Positions 11,471 to 21,430 of a DNA stretch of 64,000 nucleotides are shown here, one piece after another. The notes under the pieces are model-generated. The model did not search any database. It was not told the DNA's origin and saw only the letters and a program-made list of their open reading frames with translations. Numbering within the stretch: the first letter of the stretch is position 1; each line of letters starts with the position of its first letter. The DNA is from Tubiluchus corallicola (taxonomy: Eukaryota; Priapulida; Priapulimorpha; Priapulimorphida; Tubiluchidae): the NCBI GenBank assembly GCA_030141605.1, contig JAQGDQ010000164.1, positions 354,694 to 418,693 on the forward strand. The letters run 5' to 3'. The position numbers and the translations under genes were made by a program.

Positions 11471-14400
11471 GTATTATATGATTATTGTAGCGCAGCTTCT
11501 AGTGCTATTCAGATCTCATGTCTTTCAAATTTCTTAGTGAAATACTGAGAAGTTTTGTTAATTTTCACTTAATCTGTATGACATTATGAATTTTCTATTA
11601 TGTAAAGGTGAACTTATGATTGGCTTGCAAAAGAAATAGTAAAAAATGTTCTAAATCTGGATTTGAACCAGTGGCTTTCTAGCAGGTATTCTTGCCAACT
11701 CTATTGCATTTTTGGCAACTTCTAAGCGAGAGGCACAGGTTTCAGAATCTGGCAGTGGAATGATTTTTTTATTCATTTTTTCCATGCTAGTCATAAAATT
11801 TCTCCTTAGGATGGAAGACTTATATCATTAATAACTTGATAATCAATCTTGCTTTATTAATTAGTTAGTTAACTAATTATTTTCATTAATATGAAAATAA
11901 GAGAGTTATATTATTACTATGAAAGTTAGTATGAAATGTAAGTTTAACAAAAGTTCTTGTTGCCATGTGAAAAGGCTAATAACTAGGCTCTAGTAAGTTG
12001 TGGCTAAGTGGTCGCAATGGTACTGACTGTCCATTTCTTTCTGTTATTCACTTGCAATTTACTTGACTGATATTGTACGTGTGCCACAGTCAGTTATGTC
12101 CGGTCTACTACAGCTGAAATCGTGCATATATCATATGTCTGATTTTCGAATGAATTAGCTTTCATGACTGTGGGTAGTGTAGAAAACAAATTGTTGCCTC
12201 TATGTTATTTAGTGAGGTTATCTTATTTGTGCTACTGCAGCACAGCAGAGCACATAGCTCTAATTGGCTCACATATTTTTTCACTAGTTAAAACATTACG
12301 AATTGACCAATGTAATAAAACAGCTTTGTGCACAAGATTTTTTATGATTTTCATTACTTATTTTCAGACATGTTTTGTTTTCAATGTGAACAAACCAAGA
12401 ATCGGAAGGGGTGCACTACGATCGGAGTTTGCGGAAAAACTGCTGAGGTTTCGCACCTGCAAGATTTGTTGACGTACATCTTGCGTGGTCTGGCCTTGTA
12501 CGGGCATCGTGTCAACAAGCTGGGCAGACATCTTAATAATGAAGTGTACGATTTTATGTACTCAGCATTGTTCAGGTGAGCAAGTACTTTAGAACTTCCA
12601 TGATCCCTTTAATGAGTATTTTAAAGTTGCTTAGACCTGTTCTTTTAGAGTGAGCATTAAATTATAGATCATAGTTTTATATTACCCATTCACGTTGTAT
12701 GCCAACGTATAAGAGACTATCAGCGTATGTTTTACAATAATCCATTGTGTGCCAATGTATATGTTACACTGACTAATTCTGTTATTTGCACACCAATAAT
12801 ACATACCACAGTTTGCATATTCTTTGTGAATGATGATGAACTGCATGCATCACAGCAATGTAGCCATCAAATTACTGCAATAAATGCTAATATGAGTAGA
12901 TATTGTAAGTTCATTTAATTAATTTAATTTGGTACAAATGTTCTCTGATTAAATTCATTGGAATTGTTTTGGTATGTAACTTGACATATTAGCAGCAACA
13001 GCTGTAGTAGTTTATGATTCAAGTAGTTCTGAAAATTTTATGAATTAGCATTCAGAAATTTTAATTAGTACAATATATAGTGTGATCAAACATGAGAATG
13101 TGGCAGTGACAATAAAGTTCGATGATCATAATTCAATTGGTGCTCTCTAAAATACTTATACATTCTGCTTAAAGTCTGTCTGGCACAATTAATTATCCAA
13201 ATTATTCTATATTGTTCCAAATTATTTAAATTATTCTAAATTATTCCAAATTATCTAAATTATTATTCTTATTTCAAACAATGGAATTAAGGAGGAACTA
13301 GATTTATTGACCATCACATTTATTGTCACGCATCATTCTACGCCGCTCGCTTGCTTGGACACAACTTCAATATCATGCTTCGTGAATTTTAAGAAATCTG
13401 TAGACGAAGTTTTCTGTTTTTTTGGATCTGGTTTAAATCTTTTAAAACTGCTCGAATTCTGTGGTAACATCTGTCCAAAATGTTCACTAGGCTTATTTTG
13501 GGTAACTATTTCCAAAAAGAAAACAGCGTTTTTGTTTGTTTATTGTTCTGCTTGTGTTAATTTTACTTTTGTTTCTTTTTGCAGCACACTAACAAATGTG
13601 AACTTTGACCCAGATAGGTTTCTTGTCTACATTTCTGAGGCACTCAAACACAGGGATGCTGTAAAAGAACTATATTTTTCTACTTGCAAGGTCAGACTTA
13701 ATATAATTATAATAAAAATACTTGACAATTACCTTTATCACATCAGTTTAATATATCACACTAGTAATTTACACTTCCATTCCTATTCACTGATGATTGG
13801 ATCTGTCTCATTTTGATTTATCTTATAAAGAACAGACCTTAAAGTAAACAATGACAAGACATTATATTAAGAAATGCTCGTGTCATAAACAGACCATAAC
13901 AGTTTCACCATAAAATGACTAACGCTGTCATTCTGCTTAACTGAATTTAGCTTATACATGTGTCATAAATCTGTGAGAGTATGAAATTCCTTTCACGTGC
14001 TTTTAAACACTAATTGTCTGAAAACGGTTTACCTCGTAGGAACAAGGAGCAAAACCTGAAGCATTTCCTGAAGGTCCAGCCACATATCGCCCTCCTGCGG
14101 AAGATGTACATACTCTTGCAGAAGAAGGTAAGTCACAGGAAGAGTTACTTATTGTGGATAATAAATGAACAATTTTACTTTTAAAAAAAGGAAAAGTACT
14201 GTGGATTCTATAACTGTAGAAAACTTTGTAGAAATGGAAGAGATAGCTTCTTCATTTGTTGAGCAATGATACCAGTTGGTCGCATATAAAATGTTATAAC
14301 AAATTCCTTGTAAGCCGAGTCATTTTTTTATACAGTTTGGCGTGTTGCAAACTGGGATCATGCACTTAATGACATGGTCTGCTCAGTGTTGCTGTTTGTG

Positions 14401-17400
14401 GCAGGACCAGAACTCATCAAGGAAAATCCGTTACGAGCAAACACTGAACTGACTTGATATATATTGTCCTCTAAACAAATTGAATATTTATATAGCGTGG
14501 CAGTTGAGACACCTCAAAACAGTACTGAACCCATCGGTCATGTGTCCATTCACTAGCCAGGTTCGCATTGATTAACTTCATACACTCGTAGTCATTTGGT
14601 TAAAAATATATGAATGTCTTTATTAAAAATATTAAAAGCGTTTTACTTTGAAAACGACATCAGGACTAGAAGTTAATAAGTATATTGCACTGGCAGTCGT
14701 TTTTAAATTGAAATGTAATCATGATTTTGTTTTAAATAATCAGTTTTAATACTCTAAATAAGGACGATTCACTAAAGTGGCTTTTACATCTTTGGCAGGT
14801 AAGAAATTTGGACTGCGCCTTGAAGAAGCCATTTACGGAGCAGATTTGCATGGAGTTCGGCAGATGATTATCTTTGGCTTGAAGGGAATGGCGACTTATG
14901 CCAGACATGCAGCTTTGCTGGGACAAGAGTCACGAGACATTTCTGCATTTGTATTTGAGGTAACTATTTGCAAAAGGTTGCATTTCATTTTATGTGGGTG
15001 GTGTGCTATGGTGTGGGTGGCAATACATATATATATATATATATATATATGCAAGTAAAATCAATAATATAAATTAAATGAAAGATTGTGTAAAATATTA
15101 AAGATGATTTGCTTTGCCAATGTATGACTGTTTGACTATTTCCATATTAACACTTGTTTTCCATGTCTACACTGGTTTCAATATCAACACTAGTGTTGTT
15201 GTATGGCGTAGGAGGTGTGGTGCGGTGTGGATGGTGTGTTATGATTGGTGCAGTGGGTTAGTGTGGATGGTGTGTTGTGAGTGGGGCGTGGGTGGTTGTG
15301 TGTTGTGAGTTTATGCACAAAATTCTTTTTGCAGGTTGGCCAGTTATTAATTGATTACACACACTAATCACATCATCAGATCTCATAAAAGTAATCGTAT
15401 TTGATCTGGTCATTTAGCTTCTTCCTTTGCTCTCACACAGAAATGGCTGTTTTGCTGAAAGATCTTTGTAAAAGTTCGTAAAATTTCAAGACTACCAGCT
15501 GCTGATGATGTACGGTTAAACCAACTTGGTTCCGTGCCATTCAGTATCGATCAGCAGGATTAAAGATTTTCAGTTTAAGATTTTGTTCACAGCAGTTGCA
15601 TCATTGCTATTGCTGTATTTAAGGAACTAAAGTTACAAAGCATAGTAGTACTGAATAACTGTGATTTAAATTGTAACTGATATTGCATGCAGAGGAAAAT
15701 AATTACGTGGATATTTCAATATAAATATATCGAATAGATCAATATGTTGGTAAAACAGCCTGGCGTGTTTTTTCTGAAAAGTCATTTTATAAGTTTGATT
15801 CTCTGGCAGTATCGTACCAAAAAAAAACTTCAAAAATGTCAATCCTATTGAGCATAATCCATCTAAACTGCTACTGATCCTTCATATCAATTCAGCACAT
15901 CAGTAAAAGTAGTGTGAGTATAGAAACTGCCAGCAGTATATGATAACTATTCCGTAAGTTAACATTACGAATGAACATTTGTTTAGCTCATGCTTTACGA
16001 ACAGCTGTCAATAATCAGACAGGCAGCCATCTTTTCCATTCATGGTACTCCCCAGTGAAGAACTTTATAATGAGTTGAATGATTTCTACCGATTTTTGTG
16101 AAAAACATTTAGGCAGTCGATTTCTTAGAAACTAGTGCAGAATCTGACAGGACCAATTTGGCCACGAACCTGGGATTGGCTTTGCGGGTTGGTGAAGTAA
16201 ATTTGAAAGGCATGGAACTGCTGGACAAGGGTCATCGTGACCAGTTTGGAACTCCATCTCCCCACGAGGTCTCAACAGCTCCTGTGCCTGGAAAGGTATA
16301 ATTTGAAATTTCTGTCATTGGTTCCTGATCTTTGTCTTTTACTTCTTGTTTTAATTGAAAACTTGATTGCATGATATAATAACTGCAAGAATTAGTAAGG
16401 AGATCAATGGTTGGGGTAACTTCCTGCATTTCTGATGAAGATATGTGGTCTCAAGCTATTTTTATCAATATTTATGATTCAAAGTGAATTAAATTTTTGA
16501 AAATTTTACAAAATCCCGAAAATTTTACAAGATTTTTCAGAAGAATGGTATCTGCAAGCACACTGCAAACTAGAATCTAACACTCAATGGTAAGGTCTAC
16601 GCAAAGCTGATATTTGTGGCAAAACAGGATCCTGGCTCAATATAAAGGCTAACATTCTAAGATGAGGCACTAAAATATGACATGAAAGACATATTTCTAT
16701 TCAACTAGGACTACAAAACTAATTTACATAGTGAGAGACTGGTGAATGACTGGTGAACACTAGTCTCTCACTACGTAAATTAGTTTTGTAGTCCTAGTTG
16801 AATAGAAATATGTCTTTTATGTCATATTTTAGTGCCTCATCTTAGAATGTTAGCCTTTATATTTAGCCAGGATCCTGTTTTGCCACAAATATCAGCTTTG
16901 CGTAGACCTTACCATTGAGTGTTGGATTCTAGTTTGCAGTGTGCTTGCACTAAACTCCACAAAAAGGATTATTTTGTTTCTTTGAAGGAAGTTAACAGCC
17001 AAGCGTTAAACGTATTCATAGTACTATCACTACCTATTACTGTGCATTCAGATTAGTGAGTTTCTGATACGAGTTTCCTCCGTGACAGCAATCTCACACG
17101 TGTGAACTGCTTTGTGAGTTACTGTTGGCAAGTTATTGCAAATTCTGTAACAGGTGCTGCGAGTTGATTTCCTACAAGCTAGTATGAATGCCTTGTCGAG
17201 TTAACTCTCGACACTTCGGAGATTAACTCGCAGCAAGATTTGTTCTCTAGTCTGATCACGCTTGGAAATTACTTGGCGAGTGACTGAGCAAGTTCACAAG
17301 ACCTGAAAACTCGCTAATCTGAACGTGCCATTAGACATGAATGTGCTCATGAAAAGTGATGCATTTTGTATCATGCGATATCTTCGAGAGTCACTTTCCT

Positions 17401-20400
17401 AGGAGCTGTACGTTTTAATAATAGCTCGATTATAATTCTTCTTTTCCTTTATCGTTTAAGGCGATCCTTGTGTCTGGCCATGATCTTGTTGATCTTTTGG
17501 CTGTACTGAAAGCTACTGAGAAAACTGGTATCAATGTTTATACACACGGAGAGATGCTGCCAGCTCACGGATATCCCAAATTGCGCAAATATAAGGTAAA
17601 TTCATTAAGGTTAGTCTAGGCTGATGTGGTCGCATGACCAAGATAGCAAAAGTTGTTGCCTTTTGTGATCTAGATATTGTAGTATGAAAATCTGTCATCA
17701 CGGTATTATGTTAGACATGTTATGGATTGACGGTGCTGTTATAGAAATTTCATTGCTTCTTACTTGAGAATGTCATATTTGTTACATTGTTAGAATACAA
17801 TTGTTTTTTTTTATATATCATATTATTTTCAATAAAAGAAGCAAAAAACAAAATGGTTTATTCAAAAATTTGAATTGCATAGAATACAGTTTGTCTATAC
17901 ATTCAGAGCGCTGAGTTCAAATTAGCTCAAGTTTTTGCAAATTCCATTCCTTGAGTTTAATTTGGCTAAAGAATTTGATGATTTGTCGCTAATCACTGCA
18001 ATCTCTCAGAATCTGGTGGGACATTTTGGAGGAGCTTGGATGCTGCAGAAATTTGAGTTTCCGAGATTTCCCGGTCCGATCGTCGTGACAACAAACTGCA
18101 TCATTGAACCACATCACTCGTACAAGGACAGACTTTTCACCCTAAACGATGTCGGGTGGTCAGGTAATTTCATTAATTAAATTGTTCATGACAAATATTT
18201 ATCTTATAAATTGTGATTACCATCCTTTACAAAATGTCGGAGCTGTTAACTTCTCTTCATAAACATTTGGACAACACCTGCACGAGTAACAACAGCAAAA
18301 TGGAAAAAGTTGTGTACTGTAAAAGGTTCATTATCGTGACCTAAGAATTACACGCAAATTTTGTTGTTGTTTGCTGACATAATTTGTGTTAATGTTACAT
18401 AACCTTGTTTTGTTACATATCCATATAAAATTGAAATTGTCACTTGATGAGAATTCCCCATTTGTTAAAGGCTGTAAACACTTGGATTTATCACGTGACG
18501 ATCACATGGCAGACCTGCTGTCCTCTGCTATGAGCTGCGAAGGCTATACTCGGGAGTTTTGTGATTCCTACAAAGACAGAGACGGGAAGTTGACTGTAGG
18601 ATTTGGGCACGACTTCCTGCTTGCTAATGCCGGAAAGGTATGCATGTCTCAAAATGTTGTTGATTGTAGACACTGTTTTTAAAAAGGAAATTAGAAAATG
18701 AAGCATATCACTACAGTATTTTTACAACTTTTTACCTTCATGAGTTTATGCAAAAAAGGTAAATATCCACCATTGTGAATGCCTGCAGTCAACTGGTCCA
18801 ATTTCTGGTATTAAATTAGAGCGTGTTTTATAGATATTTGCTTATTTTGTGATTTTAATAAAGTTTGCTTTTAGAAATAATAGTGAAATGTGCTTCATAT
18901 CATATCACTATTGCTGGGTACTCACACCCACTTGTTGTTTTGTTTTAATCCCAAGTAATTATATTGGTGAATTAATATAATTTTGACTGTAATCTTACTC
19001 TTGAAGCAACAGGGACAGATTACATATTGTTTGTGCACACCCTTAAAGTAATTTTCGAGGAGGCCAAGCATTCAGGGTATTTTCATTTATGTTTTAAATC
19101 TCACATTTTGCTGTAACGGTTTGATCTGTAAAATAGATTATGTATTACACTTGCATCATTTTTTTGCTTTAATGTTCTAGTTTATTGTGTTTATTGTGAC
19201 ATGTCATAATTGTCGAAAACACTACACAGTTACGGCACATTCAGACTATCAAGTTTCCTCTAGCGAATTCTCTCTGAGAGTAAACACGCAAGTGTGAACG
19301 GCTTTGCAAGAACTGTCTTGAGTTTTGCTGAGTGTAAACTCATGCTTACTGTTGGAGAGAATTTGCAGCAACTCTTGGGAAAGTTCGCAAAAACTTACCG
19401 GCAGAACTTGCAAAACCGTTCACGCTTCTGAGTTTACTCTCAGAATTTACTCGTCTGTCAGAGTAAGATACCCAACTTGGAATCGATCCCACAACTTCTC
19501 AGATAGGAAGTAGTTACTTATAAATTATTTACACACTGTAACAGTTTTACTGTATATAATGTACACAGGTTACAGCACAAATGTTTGTTCTTAAACTAAA
19601 AAGAATAGCAAAGAATGACTTGGATGCTATGCTAACACTGACATGTAGCTCATGTTTTTTCACTTTGTATACATTTCAGGTAATAGATGCAGTAAAAAGT
19701 GGAGGACTTAAAAGAATTTTTGTTGTGGGCGGATGCGATGGCTCAGAAAATCGTAGAAGTTATTACTCCACACTTGTAGAAAGTTTACCACAAGATACAG
19801 TCGTATTGACCTTGGGCTGTGCCAAGTACAGGTGAATTTTTACTTTACATATATTATATTGTATTATATTGTAACTGTGGGAAATGTTTTTCTAGTTTTT
19901 GTGTATAAGTGTATTGCGTTTTATTGCTTTGAGTAATGCAGTTACTTCATTGTTTCCGACTTCAATGATCTTAACCCACTTAAGACTTGTTCAAAGTTGT
20001 ATTGTTAGTATAGGTCAGATCAGATTTCAGTTCAATGCTGTAATTTCTTGCTTATCAAATATCTGTTGCAACACTAGCATCACAGTAATAACTTCTATGA
20101 AAAGATGTTTGCTAATTTTGAACTATTTGCAGCCACCCATTGCTTATCTTACAAATGTTTTAGCTGCTGCTGTTTAATAAGAATTTAAAAGCACTGTATT
20201 TGATTGATGGTGAAAGGCTGTCAGAATTGTATATGAAGCTTTGCAATCCTGGTAGCATAAAGTCATTGAGCATTCTCGTCAACATCATTTTGAGGAAAAT
20301 GTGTTGCCGAGTAGCAAGGTGCTCTGATTGGTGACTAGTCAATCGTAGTTAAGAACTGTTGTTCCAAGGCTTCTTGGGTGAACTGCTTCAAAAAATACTC

Positions 20401-21065
20401 GTTGTTGGTGGTTTTAGTAGCCATACTGTTTCTTGCTGTTTGCCTCATAGAGTGTGTGTGTGTGTATTCACCTCCGAATGATGCTAAGATGGTCAGTGAC
20501 ATCATCTTACAGACACCTTGGCAAAGAGTCATGTTTCATGAAAATCCAGTTAAGTAGGACTGTGTTGTTGCACACCAGTTTCTAGCTTGCTGCATGTCAG
20601 GTCGTATAAGGAAACACAACACAGTTGATTAAACTGCAAGCAGACGAAGATGTAGAGAAGTAATTGAAAAAGTTATTGTACAAATTGCTTTCATTCTACA
20701 GGTTTAATTACAAAGACCTGGGCATGTTAGGTGAGTCAGGAATCCCTCGCTTGCTGGACATGGGACAATGTAATGATGCATATGGAGCTGTGGTCGTCGC
20801 TTCGGCTTTAGCTGATGCTTTCAACACCGATGTCAACTCTCTGCCTATATCCCTTGCTATTTCCTGGTTTGAACAGAAAGCTGTTGCTGTCCTGTTGACT
20901 CTGCTTCATCTGGGAATCAAGAACATTCGACTGGGTCCCAAATTGCCGGCTTTCCTGACACCCAATGTGTTGAGAATTCTTGTAGACAAATACAACATTC
21001 AACCTACAGATAATCTACATCCACTTGATGACATGAAGTTGATGATGGAGCAGAAAGTTGGGTAA
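11287..21065 (+). CDS. Mitochondrial hybrid cluster protein (Hcp, hydroxylamine reductase family), 11 exons
   Basis: Joining 11287-11470, 12368-12575, 13585-13690, 14040-14127, 14799-14959, 16113-16295, 17461-17595, 18010-18163, 18471-18637, 19680-19831 and 20702-21065 gives 1902 nt, 633 residues plus stop, with every splice phase matching. Residues 1-61 form an Arg/Leu/Ser-rich presequence with an RSY|T-type processing site after Tyr49. The proximal cluster is C65-x2-C68-x8-C77-x5-C83, the class I spacing. The hybrid 4Fe-2O-2S cluster ligands are all present: His317 (SGHDL), Glu341 (THGEMLPA), Cys385 (TTNC), Cys481 (GGCDG), Cys509 (GCAKYR), Cys536 (GQCND) and Glu570 ([11 protein letters not shown]). 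Hcp reduces hydroxylamine in vitro and is linked to NO reduction or protein S-nitrosylation in bacteria; the role in animal mitochondria is unknown. Length without the presequence (about 570) fits the family. Confidence 0.95.
12368..12575 (+). CDS. Hcp exon 2: four-cysteine cluster motif
   Basis: Acceptor ATTTTCAG|ACATG, donor TTCAG|GTGAGC; phase 1 in, phase 2 out. Encodes [11 protein letters not shown] followed by [13 protein letters not shown], i.e. Cys65, 68, 77 and 83 with class I spacing, then [18 protein letters not shown], a hallmark of prismane proteins. Confidence 0.95.
13585..13690 (+). CDS. Hcp exon 3
   Basis: 106 nt between TTTTTGCAG and GCAAG|GTCAGA, phase 2 to phase 0. Encodes [20 protein letters not shown] and the following helix of the N-terminal helical domain. 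Confidence 0.88.
14040..14127 (+). CDS. Hcp exon 4
   Basis: 88 nt between CCTCGTAG and GAAG|GTAAGT, phase 0 to phase 1. Encodes [20 protein letters not shown], a loop of variable sequence in the family. Confidence 0.82.
14799..14959 (+). CDS. Hcp exon 5
   Basis: 161 nt between TTGGCAG and TTGAG|GTAACT, phase 1 to phase 0. Encodes [20 protein letters not shown], matching the second helical bundle (ELL-GLKG-AAYA-HA) of class I and II Hcp. Its presence excludes the shortened class III form. Confidence 0.9.
14960..16112. other. Hcp intron 5 with simple-sequence DNA
   Basis: Contains an (AT)12 run at 15027-15050 and a TGG/TGTG-rich stretch at about 15205-15310 that is G-rich on the + strand. No exon seen. 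Confidence 0.6.
15027..15050. repeat. (AT)12 microsatellite
   Basis: Uninterrupted AT dinucleotides inside an Hcp intron. Confidence 0.95.
16113..16295 (+). CDS. Hcp exon 6
   Basis: 183 nt between ACATTTAG and GGAAAG|GTATAA, phase 0 both ends. Encodes the end of the helical domain and the start of the first Rossmann-like domain ([18 protein letters not shown]). Confidence 0.87.
16553..16949. repeat. Long foldback inverted repeat, two 188-bp arms
   Basis: Arm 16553-16740 starts TGCAAGCACACTGCAAACTA; arm 16762-16949 ends with its complement. The arms have equal length and differ at only a handful of bases. The 21-bp spacer includes a GACTGGTGA-type duplication. It lies in Hcp intron 6 and its transcript could form a long hairpin. 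Confidence 0.95.
17041..17330. mobile_element. Short inverted-repeat element, Harbinger-like ends possible
   Basis: Left end TGTGCATTCAGATTAGTGAG and the complement of the right end, TGGCACGTTCAGATTAGCGA, match over about 20 bp. Flanks carry TTA on both sides, the kind of 3-bp target typical of PIF/Harbinger, but this is short evidence. A second diverged relative begins near 19233. Lies in Hcp intron 6. Confidence 0.6.
17461..17595 (+). CDS. Hcp exon 7: His and Glu hybrid-cluster ligands
   Basis: 135 nt between TCGTTTAAG and ATAAG|GTAAAT, phase 0. Encodes ILVSGHDL (His317) and [13 protein letters not shown] (Glu341), two ligands of the hybrid cluster. Confidence 0.95.
18010..18163 (+). CDS. 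Hcp exon 8: TTNC ligand
   Basis: 154 nt between ATCTCTCAG and GTCAG|GTAATT, phase 0 to phase 1. Encodes [16 protein letters not shown] and [12 protein letters not shown] with ligand Cys385. The ORF runs open upstream through the intron, so the start is set by the acceptor and by family alignment. Confidence 0.92.
18471..18637 (+). CDS. Hcp exon 9
   Basis: 167 nt between TTGTTAAAG and GGAAAG|GTATGC, phase 1 to phase 0. Encodes a variable segment plus [17 protein letters not shown], matching the GGFAHHQVLALADKV region of bacterial Hcp. Confidence 0.88.
19230..19475. mobile_element. Diverged relative of the 17041-17330 element
   Basis: Begins GGCACATTCAGACTATCAAG, followed by CGCAAGTGTGAACGGCTTTGCAAG, which parallels the GTGTGAACTGCTTTGTGAG interior of the element at 17041. 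The right end is degraded. Lies in Hcp intron 9. Confidence 0.4.
19680..19831 (+). CDS. Hcp exon 10: persulfide-cysteine region
   Basis: 152 nt between ACATTTCAG and TACAG|GTGAAT, phase 0 to phase 2. Encodes [16 protein letters not shown] (Cys481, aligned with the cysteine that carries the persulfide in Desulfovibrio Hcp) and LTLGCAKYR (Cys509). Confidence 0.95.
20702..21065 (+). CDS. Hcp exon 11: C-terminal ligands and stop
   Basis: Acceptor CATTCTACAG, phase 2, stop TAA at 21063-21065. Encodes [16 protein letters not shown] (Cys536), [20 protein letters not shown] (Glu570) and [15 protein letters not shown], then a short tail. Confidence 0.95.
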
Positions 21066-21430
21066 CGTTTCTATGACGACTGCATTGTGCTTTGCATGTT
21101 ATGTGCTTGTATATTAGTGCTGGACAGCATATTAAAAACTTAGAAATTGAACACAAATCAAATCATTACATTAGTTTTACCATTGATCAAATTAGTCTGC
21201 TCAGGTTTTAGTACATTTGAATTTGTTCTACTGTATCATCCTTGTTGTTATATTTACATGTTATGTAAATATTGGTTAATCATAATGGGCTACTGAATAT
21301 GATGTTTCAACAAAGGTTTCATTGTTGTTAGCCCTGATTTCGTGGAATTTTAACAGTCTAGAAGAACTGCAGCTGAAAAATTGCAGGAAAAATTGTATCG
21401 CATTCCTGTAATAAACACTTTACATTAAGT
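21066..21430 (+). other. Hcp 3'UTR and likely poly(A) signal
   Basis: The first AATAAA after the Hcp stop is at 21410-21415 (TGTAATAAACAC). The stretch has no ORF and is the probable 3'UTR. A later AATAAA occurs near 21757, so the exact end is open. Confidence 0.45.

Noticed and set aside
13307-13816. 169-codon single ORF as a separate gene
   Set aside because: Only 13585-13690 is coding (Hcp exon 3); the rest is intron read-through.
11287-21065. Bacterial contamination as the source of the Hcp gene
   Set aside because: Ten GT-AG introns with matching phases and a presequence exon show a eukaryotic gene embedded in the same AT-rich DNA.
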